From: Aculops lycopersici
Taxonomy: Eukaryota; Arthropoda; Arachnida; Trombidiformes; Eriophyidae
Length of the DNA: 64,000 bases
NCBI GenBank assembly: GCA_015350385.1
Contig: WNKI01000001.1
Span: forward strand, 10,851,302-10,915,301
Reading direction: 5' to 3'
The notes beneath the pieces were generated by a model that searched no databases, had not been told where the DNA came from, and saw only the letters and a program-made list of their open reading frames with translations. Numbering within the stretch: position 1 is the first letter of the stretch; each line of letters opens with the position of its first letter. Below, piece by piece: positions 37,499-48,800 of the stretch. The position numbers were made by a program, and so were the translations under genes.

Positions 37499-39730
37499 CT
37501 TGTTGCTCTCTTGGTTGTTGCCACTATCTCTCTCTTTCTCTCTTTATATATATAAATATATTTATATATTTCAAATTATTCAATCAGAATATTTTTGCGG
37601 TCCTCTCTTGCTGCAACCAGAGCGACGGCGACAGCGCCGACGCCGGCAATAACAACCTCAAACTAGCTCGCCAATTCTTCGACGGCTTCCGCTGCTTCTC
37701 TTGGCGCAACTGTTTGCTCTGTGTTGCTTTTTCAAATAATTACGTTGATTATACTGATTGTGAATATAATTAAAATTTACTGTTCTACCGAAACACTGAT
37801 CCATTGATGATGGATATTCTGACAAAAATACTCTGCTCTCGCGTGTCATTCGTACAAAACAATTTTTCCCTCTAATTTTCTTGTCGTTTCTCTACCAACT
37901 AGTCGCTTTAAGCTCGCGAAGCGAGAGTTTGGTTTCAAGTGGGAAAATCTCTTTCTCTTTTTCCCTTGTCTTCTTGAGTGAGACTGAGAGATTGACCTCC
38001 TACACGAAGAGCGAAGTCATTTGCACTCAACTTGGCAAAATTCGAACTCTAGCGACCAAGTAGTAAAAGTGGCGCTTTCATTGGCTTGCTAGCGTTGAAT
38101 TTGATGCTACTGCTGTTGCTCTTTTTGATGCTGCTACTGATGATACAACTTCACTTGGCGCATCCTCTGGCCAAACGAACTTGGCGAGCTACAGTTGTTG
38201 CCTCGAGTGCTGCTCTTCTTTCTCCTCTTCAATTGCTGCCTCCTCCTCCTCATTTACTAACGCTCGCCGTTATATCTGCTTCAACTTTTCTCGTTTGCCT
38301 GCTACTGTTGCCTCTTGCTTTCAAATCAACTGCCTCATCTTCGCTCACTCGTCGTCGTTGTCGTCATTTTCCTAAACTTTTAGCTACCACTTACTTCTCC
38401 TCTCACTCGCCTCTAGTTACTCGGCTCACTCGCATCATCGAGGCAAACTAACTGACTGGCTGAGTGGTAGACTCGTCGCTCGAAACTTTGAGATTGGAGC
38501 CGCGGAACTCTATACGCAAACTCAGAAGCCGCAAAAGACGAGTTGGCGGCGGCAAATAAATGCGAGTTGGCCAGCCAGCCAGCCGGCGAGACGGGTGCCT
38601 AGCGACGCGCTATCGGGGAGCTAGGCGCAAGCACACAGCCTCTGTGGCGTCCATGGCATATACCTCAGCGCCAGCTGGACGCCGCCACTGGCTTTAAATT
38701 TGCATGAGTGTGCGAGCGCGGCTCTTTTCCCCTCACTCTCTTCCTTTCTATCTAGCTGAATCTAGCGTGATCTTGACACTTGAATGGCGAGTCTTCTCCG
38801 CCACAATGGAAAGAAAGACAAAAAAGCCACAAATACATCTAAATATTTTCATTTTCTTGCTAAACTTTCCCCTCTCTCAATCTCACGTCCTCTAGTTGGA
38901 CAACGACTTCGACGCCAACTAGACAACATGACGCATCAACGGCGAAAGAAACGCCAGCGCCAAGCCATAGCCACACAAAGACAAACTTTGTCGCAACTGC
39001 GCCAACTGAATCGCAAGAAAGTGTAGCTCGCTTCCCAGGGGATCAAATGGTTAGACTCAAGAGACTAACGATGTCGACGACAACTAAGCTAGAGCAAATG
39101 CGACGCCTGCCGCCGATTACCCAGCCCCAAGTTAGCAAAACAACCTGGCAAATGAGACTTCATCACTTTGCTCTCTTCTCATCCTCCACTTCCTTTGACT
39201 CCGAGCTTTTGAGCCCGAGCTTTCGTTCGGCTAACATAGTGACCCAATTCCAGGTAATAAGCTAAATTTTAACTAAAACGAGTTGCGCTTACCACTAAAA
39301 TCCAGGGTTGATTGGGGCAAAAGCCCAAAAGTTGCCGCTGATAGATTGTGGTTGTTTAAGGGAGTGTAAAACCTTTGGTAAATTAAATCTGTGAAGATTC
39401 AAGTTTCGGCTTCCCTTTTACCCATTCCCTCGTCAAGACTTCGCTCGCTCACTCAACACTCAAGACCCAACAAAACCCTTTTTGCCCTCACACACTGAAA
39501 ACAATGATGAAAAATCGAGGAAAAAACCCTGACACGTGATTTTGAGCGAACCAGAAACTTGCGTTGCCACGTGAGATGGCAACTTGTTACTGATATTTCT
39601 ATCCTCGAGTTTCAGCTTGAAGTTCGAAATGATATTATATTGATTTTTCTATAGGAATTTTATTAAATGGTGGCTAATCAATCAAACGACTCTTCAATTC
39701 ATCAATAATTAATATTGCAGATAGTTAGCC
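37499..39730. promoter_or_regulatory. divergent upstream region between neto and the RAD51D-like gene
   Basis: The two start codons face away from each other across 2.2 kb. An AT-rich run with TATATATAAA-like sequence on the minus strand (37545-37575) lies about 50-75 bases upstream of the neto ATG. On the plus strand, AATATTGCAG ends at 39720, ten bases before the RAD51D start, and CAG|GTAATA lies at 39251-39259. A short 5'UTR intron (about 39254-39720) is therefore possible. The hydrophobic frame at 38086-38451 is Leu/Ser-rich with no domain and is not called. Confidence 0.4.
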
Positions 39731-40852
39731 ATGGCATTCCTTTCGTCGGACATCTGCGATCTCCTGACGACAGAAGTGGTGGACACTCTGAGGAAACATG
39801 ACATTTGGACAGTGAACGATTTTTTCGCCCTCGAACCTATGGAAATTAGACACAAGACAAACTTGAAGTATGGATCCTTGAAGGAAATTATGGAAAAGAT
39901 TAAATATAAATACACCGCCCCACTGATGGATGCAAGCTTGGCCCTGCAACAAAGTGTTCAACGCTGCAAGATGTGCCCCACCGGTTTGCCTGAGCTCACC
40001 TCGGCACTCGATGGTGGATTCCAAACTCAGGAGATTGTTGAGTTCTTTGGCGATAGTGGTTGTGGTAAGACAGAGATGTGCTTACTACTGTGCGGCGAAA
40101 TGTTGAGCCATTATAATGATTATAATATCCTTTATGTTGCGTCTAACTATGATTTTGATATTGACAAGGTTTCTAGGTATATCAAAGTCAAGAGCGGAGG
40201 TCGAATCTCGAGCGAAGATGATATTTTTGGATGCTTGAGCCGAGTTGAAATCGCGAAGCCAACTAGACTTCATGATCTCGTTCTCTTACTCAACTCTTTA
40301 GTTCACAAGGATAGAAAGAAGCTCGTTAAGTGCATTGTGATAGATTCCATTTCCATGATTATTCAAGAGGACCTATTGAAAATAAAGAATGCCAATCTGG
40401 CTGATGCAGACGAAATACAACAGATTGAAGCTCTGAGGACAATCAATCCAACAAGCTCAACCTCAAGAGCCGGCGAGAGGGAATGCAAGGAGAGTGCGAT
40501 AGATATCTATGTTCATGAGATCATGCGGTTACTCACTACAATCGCAGTTAGTCACAATGTCATGGTTATAATAACTAACTCGGACCCAGATTTAGCCTCC
40601 TACAAGTCGTACACGAACGCGACAGATCACAGACTTGAATTGGCCAGGATGCCAGAGTATAGTCGATATAAGATTCAGAATCCTAAGTCTACTGTTTGTA
40701 GGGCGACCATTCTGAAAACTATTCACAATGTTTCTAGAGTTGGCTATACCATTCCGTTTGAGATCAATAACGAGGGGATCTATGCACTAAGACTACAGGC
40801 AAAGAGAGAGAAAACAGATATCGGTGACGATGATGGTGATGATAGCAAATGA
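39731..40852 (+). CDS. RAD51 paralogue, RAD51D-like ATPase of homologous recombination
   Basis: Encodes 373 aa, near the length of human RAD51D (328 aa). RAD51 paralogues help load RAD51 on resected DNA at double-strand breaks and stalled forks. The N-terminal ~60 residues form a small helical domain, followed by a linker and a RecA-type core. Walker A is GDSGCGKT (107-114) and Walker B is KCIVID (200-205). The segment TGLPELTSALDGGFQTQEIVEFFG aligns best with RAD51D ([22 protein letters not shown]), as does NILYVASN. A charged insertion at about 213-255 and an Asp-rich tail are species-specific. The start has a good context (GCCATGG). No intron in the coding region. Assignment among RAD51 paralogues (RAD51D against XRCC2/RAD51C) is by motif memory; RAD51D is favoured. 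Confidence 0.75.
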   Translation: MAFLSSDICDLLTTEVVDTLRKHDIWTVNDFFALEPMEIRHKTNLKYGSLKEIMEKIKYKYTAPLMDASLALQQSVQRCKMCPTGLPELTSALDGGFQTQEIVEFFGDSGCGKTEMCLLLCGEMLSHYNDYNILYVASNYDFDIDKVSRYIKVKSGGRISSEDDIFGCLSRVEIAKPTRLHDLVLLLNSLVHKDRKKLVKCIVIDSISMIIQEDLLKIKNANLADADEIQQIEALRTINPTSSTSRAGERECKESAIDIYVHEIMRLLTTIAVSHNVMVIITNSDPDLASYKSYTNATDHRLELARMPEYSRYKIQNPKSTVCRATILKTIHNVSRVGYTIPFEINNEGIYALRLQAKREKTDIGDDDGDDSK

Positions 40853-41161
40853 TTATGTTGTACGATCATTTATGTAAATGTTGTTCGGTGGTGTTCAATT
40901 AATTTGCATCCATGCACATGAGGTTCATGGAAGCCGCCAAAAACATTGTTGTTTTTTTGCGTTGATAACGGTGCAAGTGAGCGAGCATTTCCACGCGGCA
41001 TGCAAAGGGGAAAATGCCTTTGCTTGATGAAAAGTACAATCAAATAATTTTCAACATGACCAACGTCTACATTTGCCCCAAATGAACTTTATATTGTTCC
41101 CAAATATTATTATGAACCCCTAAAACCTTGTTATTATATTAAGAATTCCAAGTATTTTAAG
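40853..41161 (+). other. short intergenic region between the RAD51D-like and zinc-finger genes
   Basis: 309 bases between two genes on the same strand. No AATAAA is seen on the plus strand, and no gene. It must hold the 3' end of the first gene and the promoter of the second, unless the two share a transcript. Confidence 0.4.
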
Positions 41162-44035
41162 ATGAATAATCCGGATAATATTGTATGTCCAGATGCAAGG
41201 ACCCTAGCATCGTTCGCGAAATATGCAAAAGACCACCAGGCCACATTGATCTCACGCTCTGTCCGACAAGTTTTGTCTTGTTTTGACGACTTAGACGTCA
41301 ACCAGTTCGAGACACACACTGATTTCTTAGTCAATTACATCTCCATAGGAACAAACAAAGACCCCACCTACATCCAGAGGCCAAAATCCATAATCTGGCC
41401 TGAGAAATATCACTCGATGTGTGACCATTTGGCTTACTTGGATTCACATCTATGGAGGACTGGATACAGAGATCGACCCGTGGATTGGATGCTTCAGTCA
41501 GGATTGACTTCAGTACCAGAGTGCCGTCAGTGTAAGGCTAAAATGGATCTCAAATACGAAAATAGAACTGTTAGATGGCAGTGTTTTAGGACACCGGCTT
41601 GCCGATTATACTTCATGCCCATCCAGAGGCCCTCGTTCTTCAGAGATTTTGAGAAAATCAGTCTTCAAAAACTCTTGTTTTCCATCTATTATTGGTCCAC
41701 TTGCACACCTGGCTACTTCGTACACAAAATCCTCAACTTGGATATTAAGCTATTGGATGGACTCTGGATGCGAATGCAGAATGTTTGTCGCACTGCACTG
41801 GAGAAGGCTTACCCTAGGCACAGATTGACTAATATAACTGACCCTCAAAACCCTGAAGATCTACCGAGACCTATAGACTTAGTATCAATCAAATTCAATG
41901 ACTTGTATATTGTCTGTGCCAAACACCCCTGCTCAAATCACGTCCGACTCGGACTTTGGATTCCTAAAGTATCGCAGTACAGTTTTGCACACCTGACAGA
42001 ATCCTGGTTTGCCCATGGGTCGCGTATTCGGACAGCTGAACCAAAATTTATGTCCCTCTCGAAGCATCGAACTGATCTAAACGTTGAACTGGTGCCCAGA
42101 TTATACATGATAAACAAAGATGGTAAATTCGATAGAGATGGAGCTTTTGGTTACTTAATCTGTCAATTAACTAATGTTTGCAAAGATTTAGTTTCCTCGG
42201 CGGTGAAAAAAAATCGCTTGAAACTCATTCTGGCAGAAATGGAATGGCGCGAACTTTATGGCACTACCCCCTACGATGCATTTACAAATATTATCAACCA
42301 CATGGTAAAATATAACGTGACTGCTGACCATTATTCAGAACCATCAACACCTACACACTACGAGGAATTCCATGAAAATCCATATATGCGCCCAAATGAA
42401 ACTGATTTCACCTGGACGGAGAAGTACTTCTACGCTACGATCGATCCCATCGATGCCGATGGCAAGGTTATCGCCCGCTTTTTGGAGCCAACCCCTCAAG
42501 ATAGGGTACCTTTGCCGGAAGCAAGATTTACCTGTCATATCTGCCGAGAGGTCCACGAAAGTTTTAAATTTAGCATGCACCTGATAACCCATGTGGAAAA
42601 GTCCAGAAGGGAATTGGAACGTATTGAGAATCTTAGGAAAAAAATAATTGAATGTAAACATTGCTTCAAGATATTTAAGAGAGATGTTCTCGCAGTTCAT
42701 ACGGCCCTACTTCGGAGCGACCTGCAACTCATCCAATATGGTTGTCGCATTTGTTGTATCAAATTCGATGATCGACCTACATTTTTGCAACACATGCGCC
42801 AAACTCATTACCAACACGAGGCCCCATACCGATGTCCAAAATGTCTATTTGCCAGCTCCTTCCAAAGGGATGTTTTTATCCATTTTGACGAAGAGCATCG
42901 ACATTCATTGGCTGCGATGTGTCCACTTTGCTTGAGGAGTTTTACAGTTTTGAACCCAGAAAAGATGAATGAGAATAAGATGGCACAGCTGTCGAAGATG
43001 ATTTACAACCACCTTATGGAACATTATGCAAAATCTAAATGTTATTCATGCGAAAATTGCTGCCTCAACTTTCTGGATGACGAGGCTCTCAGGAAACATG
43101 TCCGATTGCATCATAACCCAATGGAAATACATGACACATCAAAGGTTACTATACAGCCATTTATTGTAACTGAGGAGGAGAGAATGTTTTGCGTTAAGGC
43201 CATCCCAATTGAATTGTTCATTCCAAACAAGAGACCAAATTATTTCCCAACAATGGAGCAACAAACAGTTCCGACGGTGGCCATTCCGGCAGCCGATTCG
43301 AACACTGCCGATATTGCGAAGAGTCGCGAGGACTCTGGAAATGGAAGCTCCGATGCAGACCCGAGCTCCTCCTCCTCTTATTCACCTCCCTCCTCACCCT
43401 TGCCTTTCTCACAATCACCCTCTTCCGCCTCGACTTCATCTTCGGATGATGAGGACGACAAACTGTCCTCCAATAGTGGGAGTTATATTACAGCCTGCGA
43501 TACTGGTGCCATTTATGTTCGCGGCTTAAACCCAGAAGCCGAAAAACTTCTCGAGGTCTCGTTCCATGTATCGAGCTCGAGATCTAATGCTCGGGACAAA
43601 GAGGATGAGTTGACCTCAGAGATGCTAATTGAATATATGTCTAAATTGAAACGCGCCGATGGTATAATACCGAATCAATCTGTGATTTTAATGCCCACAG
43701 GCAAGCCAGCCACCTGTTGCGAATGTATGAATTATATCACCATCGATCACTATGTTGCCGAGATTAAGTGCCCAAGAAGAAAATGCCGTTACCTCACACA
43801 CTGTCACCGAGCTGCATTGATGCATGTGGAGAATCACAAGAGGACTGACGAGGGTACAAAACAACCAACACCTGTGGAGTTGATAGATACCGCAGAAGAT
43901 GTGATAGAAAATGAAATTGCTTCTAAAGAAACTGTCGAAAGCACAGGTCCAACATCAACTGCAATAGAACCTACAACTCCTGCCACTGAATCAGTAACTT
44001 CTCAGCCAAAAACCTTACCATCTCAAAATACATAG
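41162..44035 (+). CDS. C2H2 zinc-finger protein with N-terminal Merlin/IS1595-like transposase remnant
   Basis: Encodes 957 aa in a single exon. Residues about 107-215 resemble the N-terminal zinc ribbon and helical region of ISXO2/Merlin transposases: C121-x2-C124, then WQC(141)...C147, R-x-SFF, a Leu-rich helix and IYYWST. Residues 238-270 align with the start of the DDE core, but the first catalytic Asp (VEIDES in active enzymes) is replaced (VSIKFN). Residues 354-385 match the closing helix (LAEMEWRELYG...AF). The C-terminal half has at least five C2H2 fingers: C458/C461-H473/H477, C498/C501, C528/C531-H544/H549, C558/C561-H574/H579, C587/C590-H617/H621 and C630/C633-H646/H650. A Ser/Asp-rich acidic stretch (730-772) and a last Cys/His cluster (852-892) follow. 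Finger spacing recalls ZNF280/POGZ. Likely a nuclear DNA-binding or chromatin protein; the function is inferred. Confidence 0.7.
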   Translation: MNNPDNIVCPDARTLASFAKYAKDHQATLISRSVRQVLSCFDDLDVNQFETHTDFLVNYISIGTNKDPTYIQRPKSIIWPEKYHSMCDHLAYLDSHLWRTGYRDRPVDWMLQSGLTSVPECRQCKAKMDLKYENRTVRWQCFRTPACRLYFMPIQRPSFFRDFEKISLQKLLFSIYYWSTCTPGYFVHKILNLDIKLLDGLWMRMQNVCRTALEKAYPRHRLTNITDPQNPEDLPRPIDLVSIKFNDLYIVCAKHPCSNHVRLGLWIPKVSQYSFAHLTESWFAHGSRIRTAEPKFMSLSKHRTDLNVELVPRLYMINKDGKFDRDGAFGYLICQLTNVCKDLVSSAVKKNRLKLILAEMEWRELYGTTPYDAFTNIINHMVKYNVTADHYSEPSTPTHYEEFHENPYMRPNETDFTWTEKYFYATIDPIDADGKVIARFLEPTPQDRVPLPEARFTCHICREVHESFKFSMHLITHVEKSRRELERIENLRKKIIECKHCFKIFKRDVLAVHTALLRSDLQLIQYGCRICCIKFDDRPTFLQHMRQTHYQHEAPYRCPKCLFASSFQRDVFIHFDEEHRHSLAAMCPLCLRSFTVLNPEKMNENKMAQLSKMIYNHLMEHYAKSKCYSCENCCLNFLDDEALRKHVRLHHNPMEIHDTSKVTIQPFIVTEEERMFCVKAIPIELFIPNKRPNYFPTMEQQTVPTVAIPAADSNTADIAKSREDSGNGSSDADPSSSSSYSPPSSPLPFSQSPSSASTSSSDDEDDKLSSNSGSYITACDTGAIYVRGLNPEAEKLLEVSFHVSSSRSNARDKEDELTSEMLIEYMSKLKRADGIIPNQSVILMPTGKPATCCECMNYITIDHYVAEIKCPRRKCRYLTHCHRAALMHVENHKRTDEGTKQPTPVELIDTAEDVIENEIASKETVESTGPTSTAIEPTTPATESVTSQPKTLPSQNT

Positions 44036-44074
44036 TGTTTAAAATTGAAAAGAGATAGAAAAAAACACAATATA

Positions 44075-44080
44075 TTTATT
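44075..44080 (-). terminator. polyadenylation signal of the elongase gene
   Basis: AATAAA on the minus strand, about 58 bases after the elongase stop and about 40 bases past the stop of the convergent zinc-finger gene, so the two 3' ends nearly meet or overlap. Confidence 0.6.
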
Positions 44081-44137
44081 ACGATGCATTGTCGTCGTCA
44101 AGCCAAACTAAAATTACATATACTAAACAAATCATTT

Positions 44138-45145
44138 CTACTCATGTTTCTGTCCGACACTTCCGCTGATTCTCGCTTGTGTAACTTCCAGCAATGACTC
44201 GGCAACAGGTTTCCTGAAGTGACAATTGGAAACGGTTGCTTGCGCTGCTACCGGCTTGCAATTGTTGTTTTCCCGGAAATCGTTGGTTACTTCTGGTTTC
44301 TCTTGCCTGGAAGCCTGGTCTATGGTTTTAGTTTTTTCCACGCGCTCGCTCTTGCTTGACTTTGAACTTAGATAGCTGCGCAGGTAGAATTGACAAAACA
44401 GGTAGAGGAATGTCAAGGAGAAAGCCGTTTGAACATAGGTAAGCGTATGGTATTTGCATGATGGGAAGAGGAATATTTGTAAACTGTGCAGGAGATCTAG
44501 GCAAAATTGAATTATTTGAATGCTTGTAATGTATCGCTTCCACCAGAGATACTTTCGTAAGCTTGGAAATGTTGATAGGCAATAATAAGTGTACATGATC
44601 ACATGGATGGGCAGATTAATGTAGCCGGCGAAGACGACCATTGGAGTTGGTTCAAATTTGCCAGCAAACCAAACGATAATTGGAACTAAAGTGTGATGGG
44701 CAACGTGTAATAAGCTCAGGTGATCCAATTTCTTGCGACATACAAAGAACAACGAGTCGAAGAAGTCAAAGTAACGCGATAAAAGCGTCAGTTCCCAAAG
44801 GATCAATCCCGCTGAGTCCATTCGTTTCATTGACTTGCCGCAGCCCCAGCAGTCGAGGCCCCAGTTAAGTTTGACGGAAAAGTTTAGAAACAAATAGGCG
44901 TTTAATAGGACCATGAACGCGTTGTACACTCTAATTGGCCAGATCAAATTGTTCATGGGCTTCCTGTTGCGCATAATGTAGGGACCAATTATGGTAACCG
45001 CCGTCAGGTAGGTCATCGTTATGGTGAGCATTTGCCACGGGCCACCGGACATGAGAAAGGTTTTGTTGAAACGAGGATCACAATGTTCGGTCCAGTAGCG
45101 TGTATAGTAATAGTCGAAGGTTTGTATTATGCTGTTGGTATCCAT
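44138..45145 (-). CDS. elongation of very long chain fatty acids protein (ELOVL family)
   Basis: Encodes 335 aa. This ER membrane enzyme condenses malonyl-CoA with long-chain acyl-CoA, the first step of fatty-acid elongation. It has several hydrophobic segments and the family motifs: histidine box HVAHH (147-151), N-x-P-I-H-V-I-M-Y-T-Y-Y (177-188) and T-S-I-Q-I-I-Q-F (207-214). The usual K-x-x-E-x-x-D-T motif is altered to R-Y-F-D-F-F-D-S (124-131), which keeps the charge pattern. The tail of about 75 residues is polar and lacks an obvious ER retrieval motif. Closest by eye to the ELOVL4/ELOVL7 branch common in arthropods. It converges with the zinc-finger gene: stop codons are only about 100 bases apart. 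Single exon. Confidence 0.9.
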   Translation of the reverse strand: MDTNSIIQTFDYYYTRYWTEHCDPRFNKTFLMSGGPWQMLTITMTYLTAVTIIGPYIMRNRKPMNNLIWPIRVYNAFMVLLNAYLFLNFSVKLNWGLDCWGCGKSMKRMDSAGLILWELTLLSRYFDFFDSLFFVCRKKLDHLSLLHVAHHTLVPIIVWFAGKFEPTPMVVFAGYINLPIHVIMYTYYCLSTFPSLRKYLWWKRYITSIQIIQFCLDLLHSLQIFLFPSCKYHTLTYVQTAFSLTFLYLFCQFYLRSYLSSKSSKSERVEKTKTIDQASRQEKPEVTNDFRENNNCKPVAAQATVSNCHFRKPVAESLLEVTQARISGSVGQKHE

Positions 45146-45372
45146 TTTGTTTGCTGGTTTGTAGGTTATTATTATATCATATGTTCTACTTCAGTGCTTT
45201 ATTCTACTTTTTGATCTAGTTGAGCTAGACGGTGACTTCTTTTATTAGTAAGATTCCCAGTCTTGGCAATTGGACAAGAGAAAGGAAGAAAAGAGTTGGA
45301 ACTGAGCGATTGTTTTGTTCCTTCAGTGATTTGCTATTCGACTTTCTGACTTGATAAAAATCTTATTGCGTA

Positions 45373-45413
<41 letters not shown>

Positions 45414-48400
45414 CACCTCACTCGACTTGGTGTTTGAATTAATGTTAACTCGATGCTTCCTGGCGATTGAATAGCACCAATTGAACTTCTCGCGCGACTT
45501 TTGCCTCGGCGATAAAAATTCAAATTTACGTCTCGGGTTGGCCAACACTATTACTGGAAATTTGGAGGCACCATCTACCGAGACACTGACTATTGGGACA
45601 CTGACGAGGGAAATAAGTGTCTGTCCGTCCGTTTGTTTGTCTTTCTGTTTGTTTGTTTGTTGGTTGCTCGTGCGCGTCAACCCCTTGGAAATCTAATACT
45701 CTCAACAGGTAGACAGAAAGCAAAAGGTGCGCATCGATAAACTAATCTAAGTGAACTTGAGCTTGTGAGTTGGCAAATGGTTTAACTGTGAGCAACAACG
45801 AACTCGAGACGATCACTTGGAGGACTTCGGGCAATGCAAAAGAAAAACTAGCAGAGCAAGCCGGTAAAGCCCGTGAACCCCGCTGTTGTTTGTTCTGTCT
45901 CCCTCTCTCCCTTTCTCTATCTCAAGTGTCGATTGGTCGGCTGTGAGAAAAGTAAGGGGGAAACTCTCTCAATTTCTCGAGATTTACCAGATAGATTTTC
46001 GTCGCCTAGTTGAAATTTCCGGCGGTGGACGTATTCTTGCGGTCTTTTTTCAAACAATTTCTATCTTGTATTTGCAGATAGCTAGCTCACTAAACAAATC
46101 CAGAATTGAATCAAACTAACTGAAAGCATAAACTATGTTCTCAAATGAGAAACCTCTTCGCTGTCACGGAGTTTAACTAGCGCGTGTAGAGCTCAAGGTG
46201 ACTAGGCGGCGACGGCGGCTAACCAACGAGCTAAGCAGCTAATGAGAACTTGATTGCGATGCTTCGCATTTACTGTGGCACTTGTTGAGTTTACTATTGA
46301 CGTGGAGAGAATTTGAATTTTTACCCATGAGTCAGGTAAAACCTGTTGCTGCTGCTGCCAAAACCACGTCTACTGCTACCACTTACGAGATTTCTAAACT
46401 CGGAACTCCAACTGCATCACTCTCAAGCGACAACTTGTTGTTTAACTGCTCGCTCGAATTGGACAGGTAAATTTGCAGGATTTCCTCACCTGAGACGTAG
46501 ACGGTGATTCGAATCTTGAGACTTGCGCACAGATTTGGCTTACTTGGCTGGAAAATACTGAAATGCTGCGGTGAAGTTTGTTCCTGCTGCCATTACTTTA
46601 GATGATGAGGATTGAAAATTCTAGATTAGAAGTCAAGGTTTTGCCCGCTTCGTTTTGGTGGCCAGTTTACATTTGTCTGCTTATGCTACCATTTTCCTGT
46701 CTCTAGTGGACTAACCAGAATCAGCTACTGCCTATCACTGTTGCTGTCGCTGTCGCTGTTGTTGTGGTTTACTTTCACTCTTAGGGAAATACAACAAGAT
46801 CTAGCTAAAGCTGTGGCTGGCAATCGTTTAGACATGTCACTGGAACAGCGGCATTGGCGCCAATTTTCCAAAGGTAGCGCCGACAGCTCACAAAGCGAAG
46901 GTCGTGCGCGATTTTCTACCGGTTGCTTGGAAAGCTAGCAAGCCAGCCAGCCAGCCAGCTAGCCTTCAACTAGTTGGCTGCAATGGACAACCCGACGTCC
47001 TTTAGTGCGGCCACTGACTGGCTTGCCGCATTGCTATGACTAACTGGTCAGCTAGCTCAGTGGACAATTTCCGGCTCTATCTAATTCTCCAGACAGTCAG
47101 TGGCCTTAAAAATATTGGCGAGGGGTGGCCAACTGTTATTCGTGCACAAATGGCTAGCTCACTCTCAGCCAGTACGAGGATGCGCGACACACTCAACGGA
47201 GACGGCCACCTGTCGATTCAATATCCGATAAAGTCGACAAATTCGCCCATCCCTTAGTCTTAGTCTTGGCCGCATGGTCTATGGTCTTGGCGTGGCAACA
47301 ACCACAACGGTAACTACAACAATTGCCGCTGCTTTTGGTCAACTCGCGTCGAGCTCATGATTAGGCAACTGCTTGCTATTCTTCCAGCCAGTGAAGCCGA
47401 GTGAGTGGCAAACCTTTCACCTAACGGCTCCGCCGGTTGACGCGGGGGACGTTGTCGCTTATTGGCTTGTGTCTGGCTCGACTCAATGTTCTGAGTGGGC
47501 AGATAAGCGAATGGCGCCAACCAAAACCGGAAAGGATGACGGAAAGTGACTTGTCGTTTTGTTTGCCTGCTGATCACTTTGGACGCTGCAGTAGCAAGAA
47601 TACAACCAAAACAACATAGACTCTACCTCAGACTAACCAAAAACACAAAGGACCAGCCAGAGAGTCAAACAAAATTGGAATTGAATTCTCCTCCTCTCGG
47701 CGATTTAAGCTGGCAAACGAGCGTCTTGGCTCAGCTTAGCTTCTCTCGGCTTACGGTGAAAGTGGAAGTGTTAGCTCAAAGTGCCGAGACTTAGAGCTCG
47801 TTAAAATCAAGCAACTAACCAGCCAACCAAGCAACAGAAAGGACAACAACAGAGAGCAGCGGTGACGAGGAGCGAAACGGTTGAGATTTGGTGAGTTGGC
47901 TTGTGGGATTGCGAAGATAACAATAAGTTTTGAATGCGATTGTGTGATTGTGCGCATGGTGCCCGCTTGTATGCGAAACTACGAGCGACTTGGCTACCTG
48001 TTGATGGCTTGCTGGCTTTTGAGCCGGAGATTTTCTCTTGTGGCCGATAGACTCCTTTCCAGTGGTTGATAACTCTAAGCTCACAGCGCGAACATAGACA
48101 GGAGGACTCCTGGAGGAGAGTTGACGAGCCACTTAGGTGAGCTAAGTTTGTGGGCGTGACGACAGTCTAGGAAATTTGCAAGCCTCCGACTTTGGATCCA
48201 CTTAGGGCACTAAGTCGTCCACTGCAAAGTTGGCAAGAGTATTTCCCCGGCGCATTCTTCGTGCTCACAACTACTCGACTACTTTCAATGATTCTGTTTG
48301 ACGGAGATAATCGAGCCTGTAATCTTTTGATCGACTGTACTGATGGTTGTATGGTGACATCTAGTGCTCGATTCAATGGCCCACTAATTACATCTAGTTA

Positions 48401-48800
48401 ATCCGAGGTGCGATAGCTTATTACCCTTGATCAGCGAGTTACTTCATCTGAATAGCCTTATGAATGTAATGTTACATACCATGAAACCATTCTAATGAAG
48501 ACCGGGTAACTCCTCGGGCGCCTCACTAAATCCTCAGGTCGTTGAGATGGATTGCAGTTCACTTTCAGAGAAGCACAAAAGCGCCACAAGTTTGACAACG
48601 CGCGGTTCCGTTCGATCACGTGTGAGTTAATTCTGTGCGTGATATCCTAAGAACAAAACACAACAATCTCTCTAGATATCTTATTCCATAGATAAATCTA
48701 TTTACATTTTAATAGAATAATGAACTTATTATTGACCTGCTCAGCAACTTCATCATCTTTATGAAACCTCGAGTCTTTATTACACTCAAACATCAATATC
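45146..48800. promoter_or_regulatory. divergent intergenic region, elongase to INTS9 (3.7 kb)
   Basis: The longest gene-free stretch of the gene-dense half. It contains a (CT)n tract (45375-45411), CAGC repeats near 46935-46962, and sequence of the same stop-poor, CTAGC/GCCAGCC-rich type as the neto introns. No domain was recognised in any open frame. It carries the promoters of both flanking genes; precise elements are not visible. Confidence 0.45.
45375..45411 (+). repeat. (CT)n microsatellite upstream of the elongase gene
   Basis: Pure CT run about 230 bases upstream of the elongase start; on that gene's sense strand it reads GAGAGA, which could bind a GAGA-type factor. Confidence 0.9.

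Noticed and set aside
38086..38451. Leu/Ser-rich hydrophobic open frame
   Set aside because: Built of CTG/TTG and TCC runs, with no membrane-protein family features; likely compositional.
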